A stretch of DNA of 21,332 nt, taken from Cryomorphaceae bacterium (GTDB lineage Bacteria > Bacteroidota > Bacteroidia > Flavobacteriales > BACL11). Where the stretch lies: assembly GCA_949531795.1 (NCBI GenBank), contig CATIQX010000047.1:1-21332 (forward strand). The letters are read 5' to 3'. Each line of letters opens with the position of its first letter. Position 1 is the first letter of the stretch. The notes beneath the pieces were generated by a model, which was not told the DNA's origin, made no database searches, and saw only the letters and a program-made list of their open reading frames with translations. The position numbers and the translations under genes are program-made. Shown here one piece after another: positions 1 to 7,882 of this stretch.

Positions 1-150
1 ATTGAAGGTTCAGACGGAACTGATTACTTTGCGCATTTCCAAGAAATTCAAATTGAAGGTTACAAAACTTTAAAAGAAGGTTCAGCGGTATCTTTTGAGC
101 CAGGAGATGGTGAAAAAGGCCCAGTAGCTAAAAATATTGTAAACGCTTAA
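1..150 (+). CDS. Cold-shock protein, C-terminal part (5' end outside window)
   Basis: This is the last 49 codons of a CspA-family cold-shock domain protein, read in frame from base 1 to a TAA at 148-150. The visible part starts just after the expected RNP1 strand. It contains the RNP2-like segment YFAHFQEI, then GYKTLKEGSAVSFEP, and ends EKGPVAKNIVNA, the typical end of these single-domain proteins of about 65-70 residues. Family members are small OB-fold proteins that bind single-stranded RNA and DNA and melt mRNA structure in the cytoplasm. RNP2 usually reads VFVH; here it is YFAH, a common variant in this phylum. The start and promoter lie outside the window. A terminator follows 25 bases downstream. 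The family call is firm; which paralogue it is cannot be told. Confidence 0.93.
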   Translation: MEGSDGTDYFAHFQEIQIEGYKTLKEGSAVSFEPGDGEKGPVAKNIVNA

Positions 151-174
151 TTAGCATAATATAATATAAGAAAT

Positions 175-201
175 AAAACGGGCTTAATGCCCGTTTTTTT
201 T
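175..201. terminator. Bidirectional intrinsic terminator between csp and uvrB
   Basis: A perfect stem (AAAACGGGC at 175-183, GCCCGTTTT at 189-197) with a five-base TTAAT loop runs into a tract of eight T at 194-201. The tract overlaps the first two bases of the uvrB stop codon on the minus strand. The left arm is preceded by A-rich sequence, so the hairpin also gives a U-tract when read on the minus strand. It can therefore end both the cold-shock gene and the convergent five-gene operon. Confidence 0.88.
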
Positions 202-2197
202 ATGCCTTATTTTTTAGCTTTTCTTCTAGTTCTTGCAATTCGTCTCGCAAACGTGTAGCTTCCATAAAATTTAGATTTTTTGCCATGCGCTGCATTTCTC
301 TCTTTGTATGACTAATCATATTTTTTAATTGATTGCTGTCTGCATTTTCAATATTTGGAATATTTTTATTAGTACTTGGTCCTGTAATTTTATAAGGGTT
401 TAAACTATCAGTTAACGAATTTCCTTTTTTCTGAAGTAAAGGTTGGGGTGTTAGTCCATTTTTTTTGTTGTAGGCTTGTTGTTTTTCTCTTTTTCTATTA
501 GTTTCATCAATAGTTCTTCGCATTGAGTTTGTAATTCTATCTGCATACATAATTACAAGTCCATTAATGTTTCTAGAAGCCCTTCCAGCAGTTTGTGTTA
601 AAGCTCTTTCCGATCTTAAAAACCCTTCTTTATCTGCATCCATAATAGCAACTAAACTTACTTGAGGTAAGTCTAATCCTTCTCTTAATAAATTTACCCC
701 AATTAATACATCAAATTCCCCCTCCTTTAATCCATTTAATATTTCCACTCTTTCTAGCGTGTCAACATCTGAATGGATATAGCGACATTTAATACTAAAT
801 TTTGTTAAGTATTTACTGAATTCTTCAGCCATTCTTTTGGTAAGTGTAGTCACTAGTATTCGTTCTCTTTTCTCAATTCGTATTCTAATCTCTTCTAAAA
901 GGTCATCTATTTGATTTTTTGAAGGTCGAACGTCAATGATAGGTTCAAGTAATCCTGTCGGACGAATAATTTGTTCCGCTATTATGCCTTCAGATTTTTC
1001 TAGTTCATAATCTGCAGGAGTAGCACTTACATAGATAGTTTGATTGTTTATCGTTTCAAATTCTTCAAACTTAAGTGGTCTGTTATCCATCGCTGCCGGT
1101 AAACGAAATCCGTGTTCTACTAAGTTAATTTTTCTTGCTTTATCTCCACCATACATAGCACGAATTTGTGGGAGGGTTACATGGCTTTCATCAATCACAG
1201 TAATAAAATCAGCTGGAAAATAATCTAATAAACAGAAAGGTCTGCTTCCTTCATTTCTGCCATCAAAATACCTTGAGTAGTTTTCAATTCCTGAGCAATA
1301 ACCTAGTTCTTTAATCATTTCTAGATCAAAGTTGGTGCGTTCATCTAATCGTTTTGCTTCGGTAGAAAGCCCGATTTCTTGAAGATAATCGACTTGTTTT
1401 CTTAAGTCATCTTGTATAGCTGCGATGGCACCATGTATTTTTTCTTTTGAGGCAACAAAGATGCTGGCAGGAAAAACTCTGACTTCTTCAAGGGAATCAA
1501 TTATCTTTCCGTTTTCAGGATTAAAGCTCTCAATTTCCTCAATTTCATTTCCAAAGAAATGAAAACGATAAGCAATATCATTATGTGCTAAAAACACATC
1601 AACGGTATCTCCTTTTACTCTGAAATTTCCTCTAGTAAATTCTGCAGTTGTGCGGCTGTAAAGTGCAAGGACAAGTTTTTGTAAAAACTGATCTCGACTA
1701 ATAATATCTCCTTCAGCAATATCAATTATTCCATTATGAAAATCTTCAGGATTTCCAATTCCGTAAATACAACTTACAGAGGCAACTACAATCACATCTT
1801 TTCTTCCAGAAAGTAGTGAGGAAGTTGTATTCAGTCTGTATTTTTCAATTTCTTCATTTATGGATAAATCTTTTTCAATATAAGTTCCTGTGCTAGGAAT
1901 ATAAGCCTCTGGTTGATAGTAATCGTAGTAAGAAACAAAATACTCCACTGCATTATCAGGAAAGAATTGCTTAAATTCACTAAAGAGTTGGGCTGCAAGT
2001 GTTTTATTATGGCTTAATACAAGAGTAGGGCGATTAACCTCTTTAATCACATTTGCAATCGTAAATGTTTTCCCTGATCCCGTTACTCCTAACAAAGTCT
2101 GAAAATCCTCTCCATCATTTAGTCCGTCAACTAATTGTTTTATTGCTGATGGTTGATCGCCTGTAGGTAAAAATTCAGATTCAAGTTTAAATTGCAT
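200..2197 (-). CDS. uvrB: Excinuclease ABC subunit B (UvrB)
   Basis: UvrB is the damage-verifying helicase of nucleotide excision repair. It is loaded by UvrA, inserts a beta-hairpin between the strands, and recruits UvrC for incision. At 665 residues it is full length for the family. Visible landmarks are Walker A GVTGSGKT at residues 37-44, the Tyr-rich beta-hairpin at about 90-117 (YYDYYQPEAYIP), the DESH helicase motif at 336-339, motif III-like SATP at 391-394, and the motif V/VI block at 500-543 (NLLREGLDLP, QTAGRASRN). The C-terminal UVR motif that contacts UvrC is at about 625-662. The gene is last in the minus-strand operon. Its ATG directly follows the stop codon of the DUF349 gene with no spacing, so translation is probably coupled. 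No key residue is missing. Confidence 0.98.
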   Translation of the reverse strand: MQFKLESEFLPTGDQPSAIKQLVDGLNDGEDFQTLLGVTGSGKTFTIANVIKEVNRPTLVLSHNKTLAAQLFSEFKQFFPDNAVEYFVSYYDYYQPEAYIPSTGTYIEKDLSINEEIEKYRLNTTSSLLSGRKDVIVVASVSCIYGIGNPEDFHNGIIDIAEGDIISRDQFLQKLVLALYSRTTAEFTRGNFRVKGDTVDVFLAHNDIAYRFHFFGNEIEEIESFNPENGKIIDSLEEVRVFPASIFVASKEKIHGAIAAIQDDLRKQVDYLQEIGLSTEAKRLDERTNFDLEMIKELGYCSGIENYSRYFDGRNEGSRPFCLLDYFPADFITVIDESHVTLPQIRAMYGGDKARKINLVEHGFRLPAAMDNRPLKFEEFETINNQTIYVSATPADYELEKSEGIIAEQIIRPTGLLEPIIDVRPSKNQIDDLLEEIRIRIEKRERILVTTLTKRMAEEFSKYLTKFSIKCRYIHSDVDTLERVEILNGLKEGEFDVLIGVNLLREGLDLPQVSLVAIMDADKEGFLRSERALTQTAGRASRNINGLVIMYADRITNSMRRTIDETNRKREKQQAYNKKNGLTPQPLLQKKGNSLTDSLNPYKITGPSTNKNIPNIENADSNQLKNMISHTKREMQRMAKNLNFMEATRLRDELQELEEKLKNKA

Positions 2198-4012
2198 TTA
2201 CCCTTTATTAAGGATTTGAAGTTTTTGTTTTAGAGCTTCAGTTTCAGTATTTGCTTTAGTAATTTTCCCCTCAACTTGCTTTCTTAGGGGTTCAGTGCCT
2301 TTATTTTTACCAAAGAATGATATATTGTTCTCGTATTGAGAAATTTCCTTTTTAAGGGTATCTATTTTTAATCTTAAGAACTGTTTTTCGCTATTGATTG
2401 CTTTATCATTTCCCTTAATAGAGCTAACTTTGTTTTTATATTGTTCTTCTGCTAATACTTTTTTGCTTAGACCAAGTTCTTCAAATTTAGAATTAATGAT
2501 ATTAAAAAACTCATCATTTATTTTCATTTTTTCTCTAGCAATATGCCCTACTTTTTTCCATTTATTAGAAAATTCCTTAAGATGTTTAATATCGTCTTTT
2601 GTATTTGCAGAAGATTTAAATTCTTTAAGTTTGAGAAGAATTTCTTCTTTATCTTTTAAAGCAATTTCTTTGTCTTTGTCCATAGCTTTATAATATTCTT
2701 TCCTTGCATTAAAGAAAGAGTCACAAGCAGTCTTAAATCGCTTCCATATTTTATTTGATTGATCTGCATGAGAAAAACCTGCATTTTTCCAATCGTTTTG
2801 AAGCGTAATTAATTGCTTTCCTGTTTCCTGCCAATCTGTACTATTTTGTAATTCTTCTGACTTTTCACAAATGATAATTTTTACTTTTAATACAACTTTA
2901 GCTTCTTCTTTTTTCTGTTTATAATAAGTATTCTTTTTATCATAAAAACTATTCAAAACTGTTCTTAAGCTTTTCCATGCGATGCTGTTTTCAGTTTTGT
3001 TTAATCGGCCTATATTTTTCCATTCTTTTTCAAGAATAGAGCATTGATTAGTGTTTTCTTCCCATGATTTATGTGAGGTTAATGTTTCTGAAGTTAAAGC
3101 AGTAATTTTTCTGCAGATCTCTTCCTTCCTAATAAGCTTTTTTTGGTCTTTTTCTTTCTCTTTTAAGAAGTAATCATTACGTTTTTTGTTTAGCCTTTTA
3201 CTTATGTTTTGAAAGCGCTCCCATATTTCTTCTCGTAATTCTCTCTTTACAGGCCCAACATTTTTCCAATGCTCATGAAGCTCTTGTAAGGTGCTGTGCA
3301 TTTTATTAAATGATTTTTCATTTAATAGTGCTACAGCTTTTTCGTAAATAATTGTTTTCTCTTCTAGGTTTCTTGTGAAATCTAAATCTCTTAATTCATT
3401 ATTTAGTTTTATGTAGTCGTAAAATAATTCAACATGATGGTGATATGATTGCCATAAGTTATTGTTTTCATTTTGAGGGACATGTCCTGTTTTTCTCCAT
3501 TGTTCCTGAAGGATTGTAAAGTGCTCAAATGTTTTTTTAACGGACTCATCTTCCTGTGTTAATTTATCAATGTCAGCAATTATTTGCTGCTTAGTTTTAA
3601 GGTTATCTAATTCCTGTAAATCTCTTTTCTTACGATATTCAAATTTTAATTTTTTGAATTTTCCGTAATATAACTTGAAATTAACTTCTAGAGGGTGTAA
3701 CGTATTTTCATTGTTTTTTTCTAAAGAAGAATCACTTTTTTCCAAACTTGGTCTTTCTTCAAGAATTATTATTTTCTGAGTTTTTGTTTTTTCTTTAAGT
3801 TTAATGTAAAAAATAGATTTTAATTCTTCTATTTCTTTTGAAACTGAATAGGGGTTTTGATTTTGAGAAAGTAAATCAATTTTTTCAATTACTTGTTCAA
3901 TCTCTAAATCAGTATTGTTAACTATTGATTCCTTAGAAGATGAAGTTGAGATTACTTCTTCAATAGTTTCTATTTCTTTCTTTTCGTTCACGTTTCTTGT
4001 ATTTAGTTGCAA
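2198..4012 (-). CDS. DUF349 repeat protein, coiled-coil rich
   Basis: This is a 604-residue, Lys/Glu-rich, probably cytoplasmic protein without a signal peptide or membrane segment. It carries five tandem DUF349 units, each marked by a W(R/K)x(T/V/I/A)G core: QWRKTG at 171-176, HWKNVG at 248-253, EWKNIG at 330-335, DWKNAG at 407-412 and KWKKVG at 484-489. The repeat spacing is about 77-82 residues. Four units continue with an aromatic-rich segment of the type IWxxF; the fifth is more divergent. The N-terminal 110 residues are low-complexity and acidic/Ser-rich, and residues 540-600 are predicted coiled coil by heptad-like Leu/Ile spacing. No biochemical function is established for this architecture as far as I know, so none is assigned. 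The gene sits between aroE (20-base gap) and uvrB (no gap), suggesting co-transcription with both. Confidence 0.88.
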   Translation of the reverse strand: MQLNTRNVNEKKEIETIEEVISTSSSKESIVNNTDLEIEQVIEKIDLLSQNQNPYSVSKEIEELKSIFYIKLKEKTKTQKIIILEERPSLEKSDSSLEKNNENTLHPLEVNFKLYYGKFKKLKFEYRKKRDLQELDNLKTKQQIIADIDKLTQEDESVKKTFEHFTILQEQWRKTGHVPQNENNNLWQSYHHHVELFYDYIKLNNELRDLDFTRNLEEKTIIYEKAVALLNEKSFNKMHSTLQELHEHWKNVGPVKRELREEIWERFQNISKRLNKKRNDYFLKEKEKDQKKLIRKEEICRKITALTSETLTSHKSWEENTNQCSILEKEWKNIGRLNKTENSIAWKSLRTVLNSFYDKKNTYYKQKKEEAKVVLKVKIIICEKSEELQNSTDWQETGKQLITLQNDWKNAGFSHADQSNKIWKRFKTACDSFFNARKEYYKAMDKDKEIALKDKEEILLKLKEFKSSANTKDDIKHLKEFSNKWKKVGHIAREKMKINDEFFNIINSKFEELGLSKKVLAEEQYKNKVSSIKGNDKAINSEKQFLRLKIDTLKKEISQYENNISFFGKNKGTEPLRKQVEGKITKANTETEALKQKLQILNKG

Positions 4013-4032
4013 ATTTAATAATATTTAACGAT

Positions 4033-4749
4033 TTAACTATTCCAAATGTTCCAAGATGATTCAGCTTGAATTTCTAGCATTTCTAATCCGTTTTTAATGA
4101 TGCAATTTCTTGTTTTTCCAAATCGTAGAAATTGACTTTCTACCGGATTATAAATGAGGTCAAAGAGTAAATGACTTTCATTTAATTTTTTGTATGGTAT
4201 TTGTGGGTAATCAGCAATATCAGGATATGTCCCTAAAGGTGTTGTGTTTATTATAATTTTATAATAACCAATTAATTGATTGCTTATATCTAAATAATCA
4301 AATGATGAATTTCTGCTAACTATTTTATATTCAATATTTAGTTTTTTTAATGCATTTTGAATAGCTTTTGAAGCTCCACCATTACCTAAAATTAGGGCTT
4401 TTTTTCTTCCATTTAGTATCGGGTATATACTTTGTAAAAAACCTATTGTATCAGTATTATGTCCTATTAATTTATTGCCTTTAAATTCTATTGTGTTTAC
4501 TGCTCCTATAGCTTTTGCTTCTGGAGTTAGTTCATCCAAAAAAGGAATAACACTTTTCTTGTATGGAATGGTTACATTTAGTCCTGAGAGATTAACTTGA
4601 CTAATCAAATCTTTAATTTCTGAGATATCGTTTAACTCAAAATTTTTGTATTCACAGTTTTTAATATCTTCGTTATAGAATTTTTTATTAAAATATTTTT
4701 CTGAAAATGAGTGTGAAAGGCTTTTCCCTATTAATCCGAAGGTATTCAT
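4033..4749 (-). CDS. aroE: Shikimate dehydrogenase (AroE)
   Basis: AroE reduces 3-dehydroshikimate to shikimate with NADPH in the cytoplasmic shikimate pathway to aromatic amino acids and folate. The protein has 238 residues, shorter than the roughly 270 of E. coli AroE. The substrate-binding SLSHS motif is at 10-14. NVTIPYK carries the catalytic Lys64, and GHNTD carries the catalytic Asp100. The nucleotide-binding loop is LGNGGASKAI at about 121-130, followed by NTTPLGTYPD and a C-terminal GLEMLEIQAE with the conserved Gln. The shortness comes from compact loops, not lost catalytic residues. The gene's ATG abuts the stop codon of the upstream DUF368 gene. Confidence is high; the paralogue YdiB (quinate/shikimate) is unlikely in this phylum. 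Confidence 0.95.
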   Translation of the reverse strand: MNTFGLIGKSLSHSFSEKYFNKKFYNEDIKNCEYKNFELNDISEIKDLISQVNLSGLNVTIPYKKSVIPFLDELTPEAKAIGAVNTIEFKGNKLIGHNTDTIGFLQSIYPILNGRKKALILGNGGASKAIQNALKKLNIEYKIVSRNSSFDYLDISNQLIGYYKIIINTTPLGTYPDIADYPQIPYKKLNESHLLFDLIYNPVESQFLRFGKTRNCIIKNGLEMLEIQAESSWNIWNS

Positions 4750-5652
4750 CTATTTTTTTTGTTCAGCAAAATTCTCTAGGCTGTATACGCTTAATATTCC
4801 TGCTAAGATAAGAAAAATGGCTAGTATAGTTTCCGTATCTAGTTCATTTGGAAAGTACCAGTTGTAGGTGATAATTTTTTCTTTTCCTTTTATAATGATG
4901 CTTTCGGCTACCTCTTTCCATGGCCAAATTACACTTAATGATCCTAGTATAAATCCTGTAAGTAGGGCAAGAGTTTGGTTTTTGTAGTGCTTAAATACCC
5001 AGGAAAGTATATGAGAAAAGCTAATTAGCCCAAACGCTGATCCTATAAAGAAAATACTCAATAAAATAATATTAAGTTCTGTTACAGCTGTAACCATGAG
5101 TAATTCATAATTACCCATTAGAATCAATATAAAAGACCCTGAAAGCCCTGGCAACATCATTCCACTTATACCTATAATACCACAGATAAATACAAAAAAT
5201 AGATTGTCATTTTCACTAGCTGGTGTTATAAAACTTAGAGATATCGCAATTATGGCGCCTAATGTTAAGCTGAAGATAGTGGAAGTATTCCATTCAGTAA
5301 TTCGTTTCCCCACAAAATAGATTGATGCAATAATAAGTCCGAAAAAGAAAGCCCAAATTAGAATTGGATAGTGAATAAATAAATATTTAAATAGGCTAGC
5401 AATACTGAATACACTGACAATACTTCCTCCAAAAATTGCTAGTAAAAAGTATAAGTTGGTATGTTTTATAAAACCTTTAATATCAATTAATATAATTAGA
5501 TTTAAAGCCTTCTTGTCGAATGATTTAAGAGAATTTATTAAATCTTCATATATGCCAGTTATTAAGGCAATTGTCCCTCCAGAAACTCCCGGAATTACAT
5601 TGGCGATTCCCATGCTCATTCCTTTTATAAAAAGTATAAGAAAGTGTTTCAT
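4750..5652 (-). CDS. DUF368 membrane protein, probable undecaprenyl-phosphate transporter (PopT family)
   Basis: This 300-residue integral membrane protein has about eight hydrophobic segments. It carries the two inverted signature motifs of DUF368: NVIPGVSGGTIAL at 18-30 in the first membrane segment and GMMLPGLSGSFIL at 164-176 in the second half. The pairing suggests two inverted-repeat re-entrant halves, as in DedA-like transporters. DUF368 members (named PopT) were shown in other bacteria to return undecaprenyl phosphate across the cytoplasmic membrane so it can be reused for peptidoglycan and surface polysaccharide synthesis. That role is transferred here from the family. The gene is second in the operon, three bases after the phosphosulfolactate synthase homologue and abutting aroE. 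Start ATG is at 5650-5652. The exact substrate in this organism is inferred. Confidence 0.9.
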   Translation of the reverse strand: MKHFLILFIKGMSMGIANVIPGVSGGTIALITGIYEDLINSLKSFDKKALNLIILIDIKGFIKHTNLYFLLAIFGGSIVSVFSIASLFKYLFIHYPILIWAFFFGLIIASIYFVGKRITEWNTSTIFSLTLGAIIAISLSFITPASENDNLFFVFICGIIGISGMMLPGLSGSFILILMGNYELLMVTAVTELNIILLSIFFIGSAFGLISFSHILSWVFKHYKNQTLALLTGFILGSLSVIWPWKEVAESIIIKGKEKIITYNWYFPNELDTETILAIFLILAGILSVYSLENFAEQKK

Positions 5653-5655
5653 TTT

Positions 5656-6417
5656 TTATTTTTTTAAGAAGGTATGAAATGTATCTCCTCTTAGTCCAAG
5701 GCGTAAGCATTCCAAAGGAATAACACTATTAGGAGCAATATTACCTAAGTTTACATTTACTCCAAACTGTTTAATAAACCAAATTTGCTGATTCTTATTT
5801 GGGGCTTCCCATAATATATCTGAATTGGAAATATGTTGTGTGATCTCTTGAATTAGTTCTGATTTTATCCCTCCATCTCCATCAAAAATACCAACATTTC
5901 CTCCTTCTCTTGCCTCAGCAATTACTTTCCAGCTACCAGCCTCAAGTTCATTTTTCATCCATTTTATCCAATTTTCAGAACTTATTTCTACACTGGCATC
6001 TTTTGAGCCAACTTCACTAATTACTTTAAAGTCTTTGGCAAATTCCTGGATATAACTACATTTTAATTCGTGGTCCATAAACATAGATCCGTCTGATATC
6101 TCAAGCATATTTAATCCAATTTTGTTAAGATATTTTTTATAATCTACTAATTGATTTCTTATTGCAAAGGCCTCAAATAGCGTCCCACCTGGATAAACAA
6201 GCATTCCATTATCTTTATACAATTTAATTTTATCAGCAACATTTGGAGTAAGGATACTTGTTCCAAATCCTAGTTTAACGATATCGGTATGTTCATAGCA
6301 TGTTTCAAGGAAATTTTCAGCCTCTCTTATGCTAAGTCCTTTATCCATCATCATTGTTAATCCTTTTTCTCTTGGTTTTGGACTTCTCTCAGGAATTTTT
6401 TTTAATATTTCTTTCAT
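5656..6417 (-). CDS. Phosphosulfolactate synthase family protein (ComA-like)
   Basis: This 253-residue protein has the full set of ComA-family blocks: RSPKPREKGLTMMMDKG at 11-27, KLGFGTS at 48-54, YPGGTLFE at 75-82, EISDGS at 106-111, SEVGSKD at 134-140, EAREGG at 168-173, NLGNI at 223-227 and LECLRLGLRGDTF at 235-247. ComA is a TIM-barrel enzyme adding sulfite to phosphoenolpyruvate to give (2R)-3-phosphosulfolactate, the first step of coenzyme M synthesis in methanogens and of sulfolactate formation in Bacillus spores. No comB, comC or sulfopyruvate decarboxylase gene is in the window, so the product's fate is unknown. It is the first gene of the five-gene operon, with a promoter box just upstream. 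Family membership is secure; the precise substrate is not. Confidence 0.9.
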   Translation of the reverse strand: MKEILKKIPERSPKPREKGLTMMMDKGLSIREAENFLETCYEHTDIVKLGFGTSILTPNVADKIKLYKDNGMLVYPGGTLFEAFAIRNQLVDYKKYLNKIGLNMLEISDGSMFMDHELKCSYIQEFAKDFKVISEVGSKDASVEISSENWIKWMKNELEAGSWKVIAEAREGGNVGIFDGDGGIKSELIQEITQHISNSDILWEAPNKNQQIWFIKQFGVNVNLGNIAPNSVIPLECLRLGLRGDTFHTFLKK

Positions 6418-6435
6418 GGCTTATAAAATCAAAAA

Positions 6436-6443
6436 CAAAGATA
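6436..6443 (-). promoter_or_regulatory. Bacteroidota-type -7 promoter box for the ComA-like/uvrB operon
   Basis: The minus strand reads TATCTTTG here, an exact match to the Bacteroidota -7 consensus TAnnTTTG. It lies 18 bases before the ATG at 6417, so transcription would start about 10-13 bases before the start codon. No clean TTTG -33 element is seen at the expected distance. Confidence 0.6.
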
Positions 6444-6475
6444 GTAATCCTTAAGTGAACACTAATTTAATTATG

Positions 6476-6483
6476 TAGTTTTG
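6476..6483 (+). promoter_or_regulatory. Bacteroidota-type -7 promoter box for glmM
   Basis: The plus strand reads TAGTTTTG, an exact match to TAnnTTTG, ending 19 bases before the glmM ATG. It lies in the 85-base divergent gap shared with the ComA-like operon, about 32 bases from the opposing box. The -33 region (about 6451-6460) has only a weak resemblance to TTTG. Confidence 0.6.
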
Positions 6484-6502
6484 TTCCTCAAAAATAAAAT
6501 AA

Positions 6503-7882
6503 ATGACATTAATCAAATCAATTTCAGGTATTAGAGGAACAATTGGAGGTAAAGCTGGAGTTGGACTTACTCCTTTGGATATTGTGCGTTTTACCGCATC
6601 TTATGCTTCTTTTATAAGAAATGAACGCTCTAGCTCTAATACGATAATTATTGGTCGTGATGCTCGTATTTCTGGCGAGATGGTAAGTAATATTGTTTCA
6701 GGTACTTTAATGGGGTGTGGTTTTGATGTTTTGGATGTAGGCCTTTCGACAACTCCTAGCATTGAGGTTGCAGTTCAATTGAATAAAAGTGCAGGTGGAA
6801 TTATACTAACAGCTAGCCATAACCCTAAACAATGGAATGCTTTGAAATTATTGAACGCTAAAGGCGAATTTTTATCAGCAGACGATGGAGAGTATATTTT
6901 AACTTTAGCTGAGAAAGATGATTTTACATTTTCTCAAGTAGATGATTTAGGAAATTACACTTTTGATGATAGCTTTAATGATAAACATATTGAAGAAGTT
7001 CTGAAATTGGATCTAGTAGATGTTGATTTGATTAAATCAGTAGGTTTTAAAGTTGTTGTAGATGCAGTAAATTCAACAGGAGGTTTTATGGTTCCTAATT
7101 TACTAGAGAAAATGGGAGTGGAGTGTATTAAATTATTTTGTGATCCTAACGGACACTTTCCGCATAATCCTGAGCCCTTACCAGAGAATTTGACAGAAAT
7201 ATCAAAGTTGGTTGTTCGTGAAGGTGCTGATTTTGGAATAGTGGTGGATCCTGATGTAGATAGGTTAGCTATGGTATGTGAAGATGGGACAATGTTTGGA
7301 GAAGAATATACTTTAGTTGCAGTGGCAGATTACGTTCTAAGTAAAACGCCAGGTAATACAGTCTCTAATCTTTCATCAACTAGAGCTTTAAGTGATATAA
7401 CAAATAAGCATAATGGAGGTTATCAGGCTTCAGCAGTTGGAGAGGTAAATGTAGTGGAAATGATGAAAGCAACTAATTCCGTTATTGGAGGAGAAGGAAA
7501 TGGAGGGGTTATTTATCCTGAGTTGCATTATGGAAGAGATGCCCTTGTAGGAATTGCTTTATTCCTAACACAATTAGCTGAACGAAAGATATCAGTCAGA
7601 GAATTGAGAAATTCTTATCCTAATTATTTTATTTCAAAAAATAAAATTCAATTAACTTCTGAAATAAATGTTGATAAAATTTTATCAGATTTGGAAGATA
7701 AATATAAGAAAGAAAAAATCACTAGTATTGATGGGTTGAAAATTGATTTTAAAGAAGGTTGGGTTCATCTTAGAAAATCGAATACTGAGCCTATCATTAG
7801 GGTATATGCAGAAAGTAAAGGAGAAGATAAAGCAAATGCTTTAGCGGAAAATATGATTAAAGAAATTAAGAAATTGATTTAA
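6503..7882 (+). CDS. glmM: Phosphoglucosamine mutase (GlmM type)
   Basis: This 459-residue alpha-D-phosphohexomutase converts glucosamine-6-phosphate to glucosamine-1-phosphate, feeding UDP-GlcNAc for peptidoglycan and LPS. Visible features are ISGIRGTIGGKAG at the N-terminus, the phosphoserine loop TASHNP with catalytic Ser105, the Mg-binding loop DPDVDR (Asp249, Asp251, Asp253), the sugar-binding loop GEGNGG at 330-335, and the phosphate-binding loop RKSNTEP at 424-430. The sugar loop GEGNGG, rather than the GEQSGH of classical bacterial GlmM, is typical of the archaeal/Bacteroidota-style subgroup. Phosphomannomutase or phosphoglucomutase activity is therefore an alternative. The start is supported by the upstream promoter box and the MTLIKSISGIRG start. 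The stop codon overlaps the next ATG by one base (TAATG). Confidence 0.88.
   Translation: MTLIKSISGIRGTIGGKAGVGLTPLDIVRFTASYASFIRNERSSSNTIIIGRDARISGEMVSNIVSGTLMGCGFDVLDVGLSTTPSIEVAVQLNKSAGGIILTASHNPKQWNALKLLNAKGEFLSADDGEYILTLAEKDDFTFSQVDDLGNYTFDDSFNDKHIEEVLKLDLVDVDLIKSVGFKVVVDAVNSTGGFMVPNLLEKMGVECIKLFCDPNGHFPHNPEPLPENLTEISKLVVREGADFGIVVDPDVDRLAMVCEDGTMFGEEYTLVAVADYVLSKTPGNTVSNLSSTRALSDITNKHNGGYQASAVGEVNVVEMMKATNSVIGGEGNGGVIYPELHYGRDALVGIALFLTQLAERKISVRELRNSYPNYFISKNKIQLTSEINVDKILSDLEDKYKKEKITSIDGLKIDFKEGWVHLRKSNTEPIIRVYAESKGEDKANALAENMIKEIKKLI

Noticed and set aside
2394..2693. Plus-strand ORF of 99 codons inside the DUF349 gene
   Set aside because: The opposite strand carries five clear DUF349 repeats; the hydrophobic, Ser/Leu-rich translation is what antisense of Lys/Glu-rich coding sequence gives.
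4033..4749. aroE as a truncated pseudogene because of its 238-residue length
   Set aside because: Catalytic Lys64 and Asp100, the nucleotide loop and the C-terminal Gln motif are all present, so it is a compact but complete enzyme.
5656..6417. ComA-like gene as evidence of coenzyme M synthesis
   Set aside because: No comB, comC, comDE or methyl-CoM enzymes are in the window and the organism is bacterial; the family match alone does not support the pathway.
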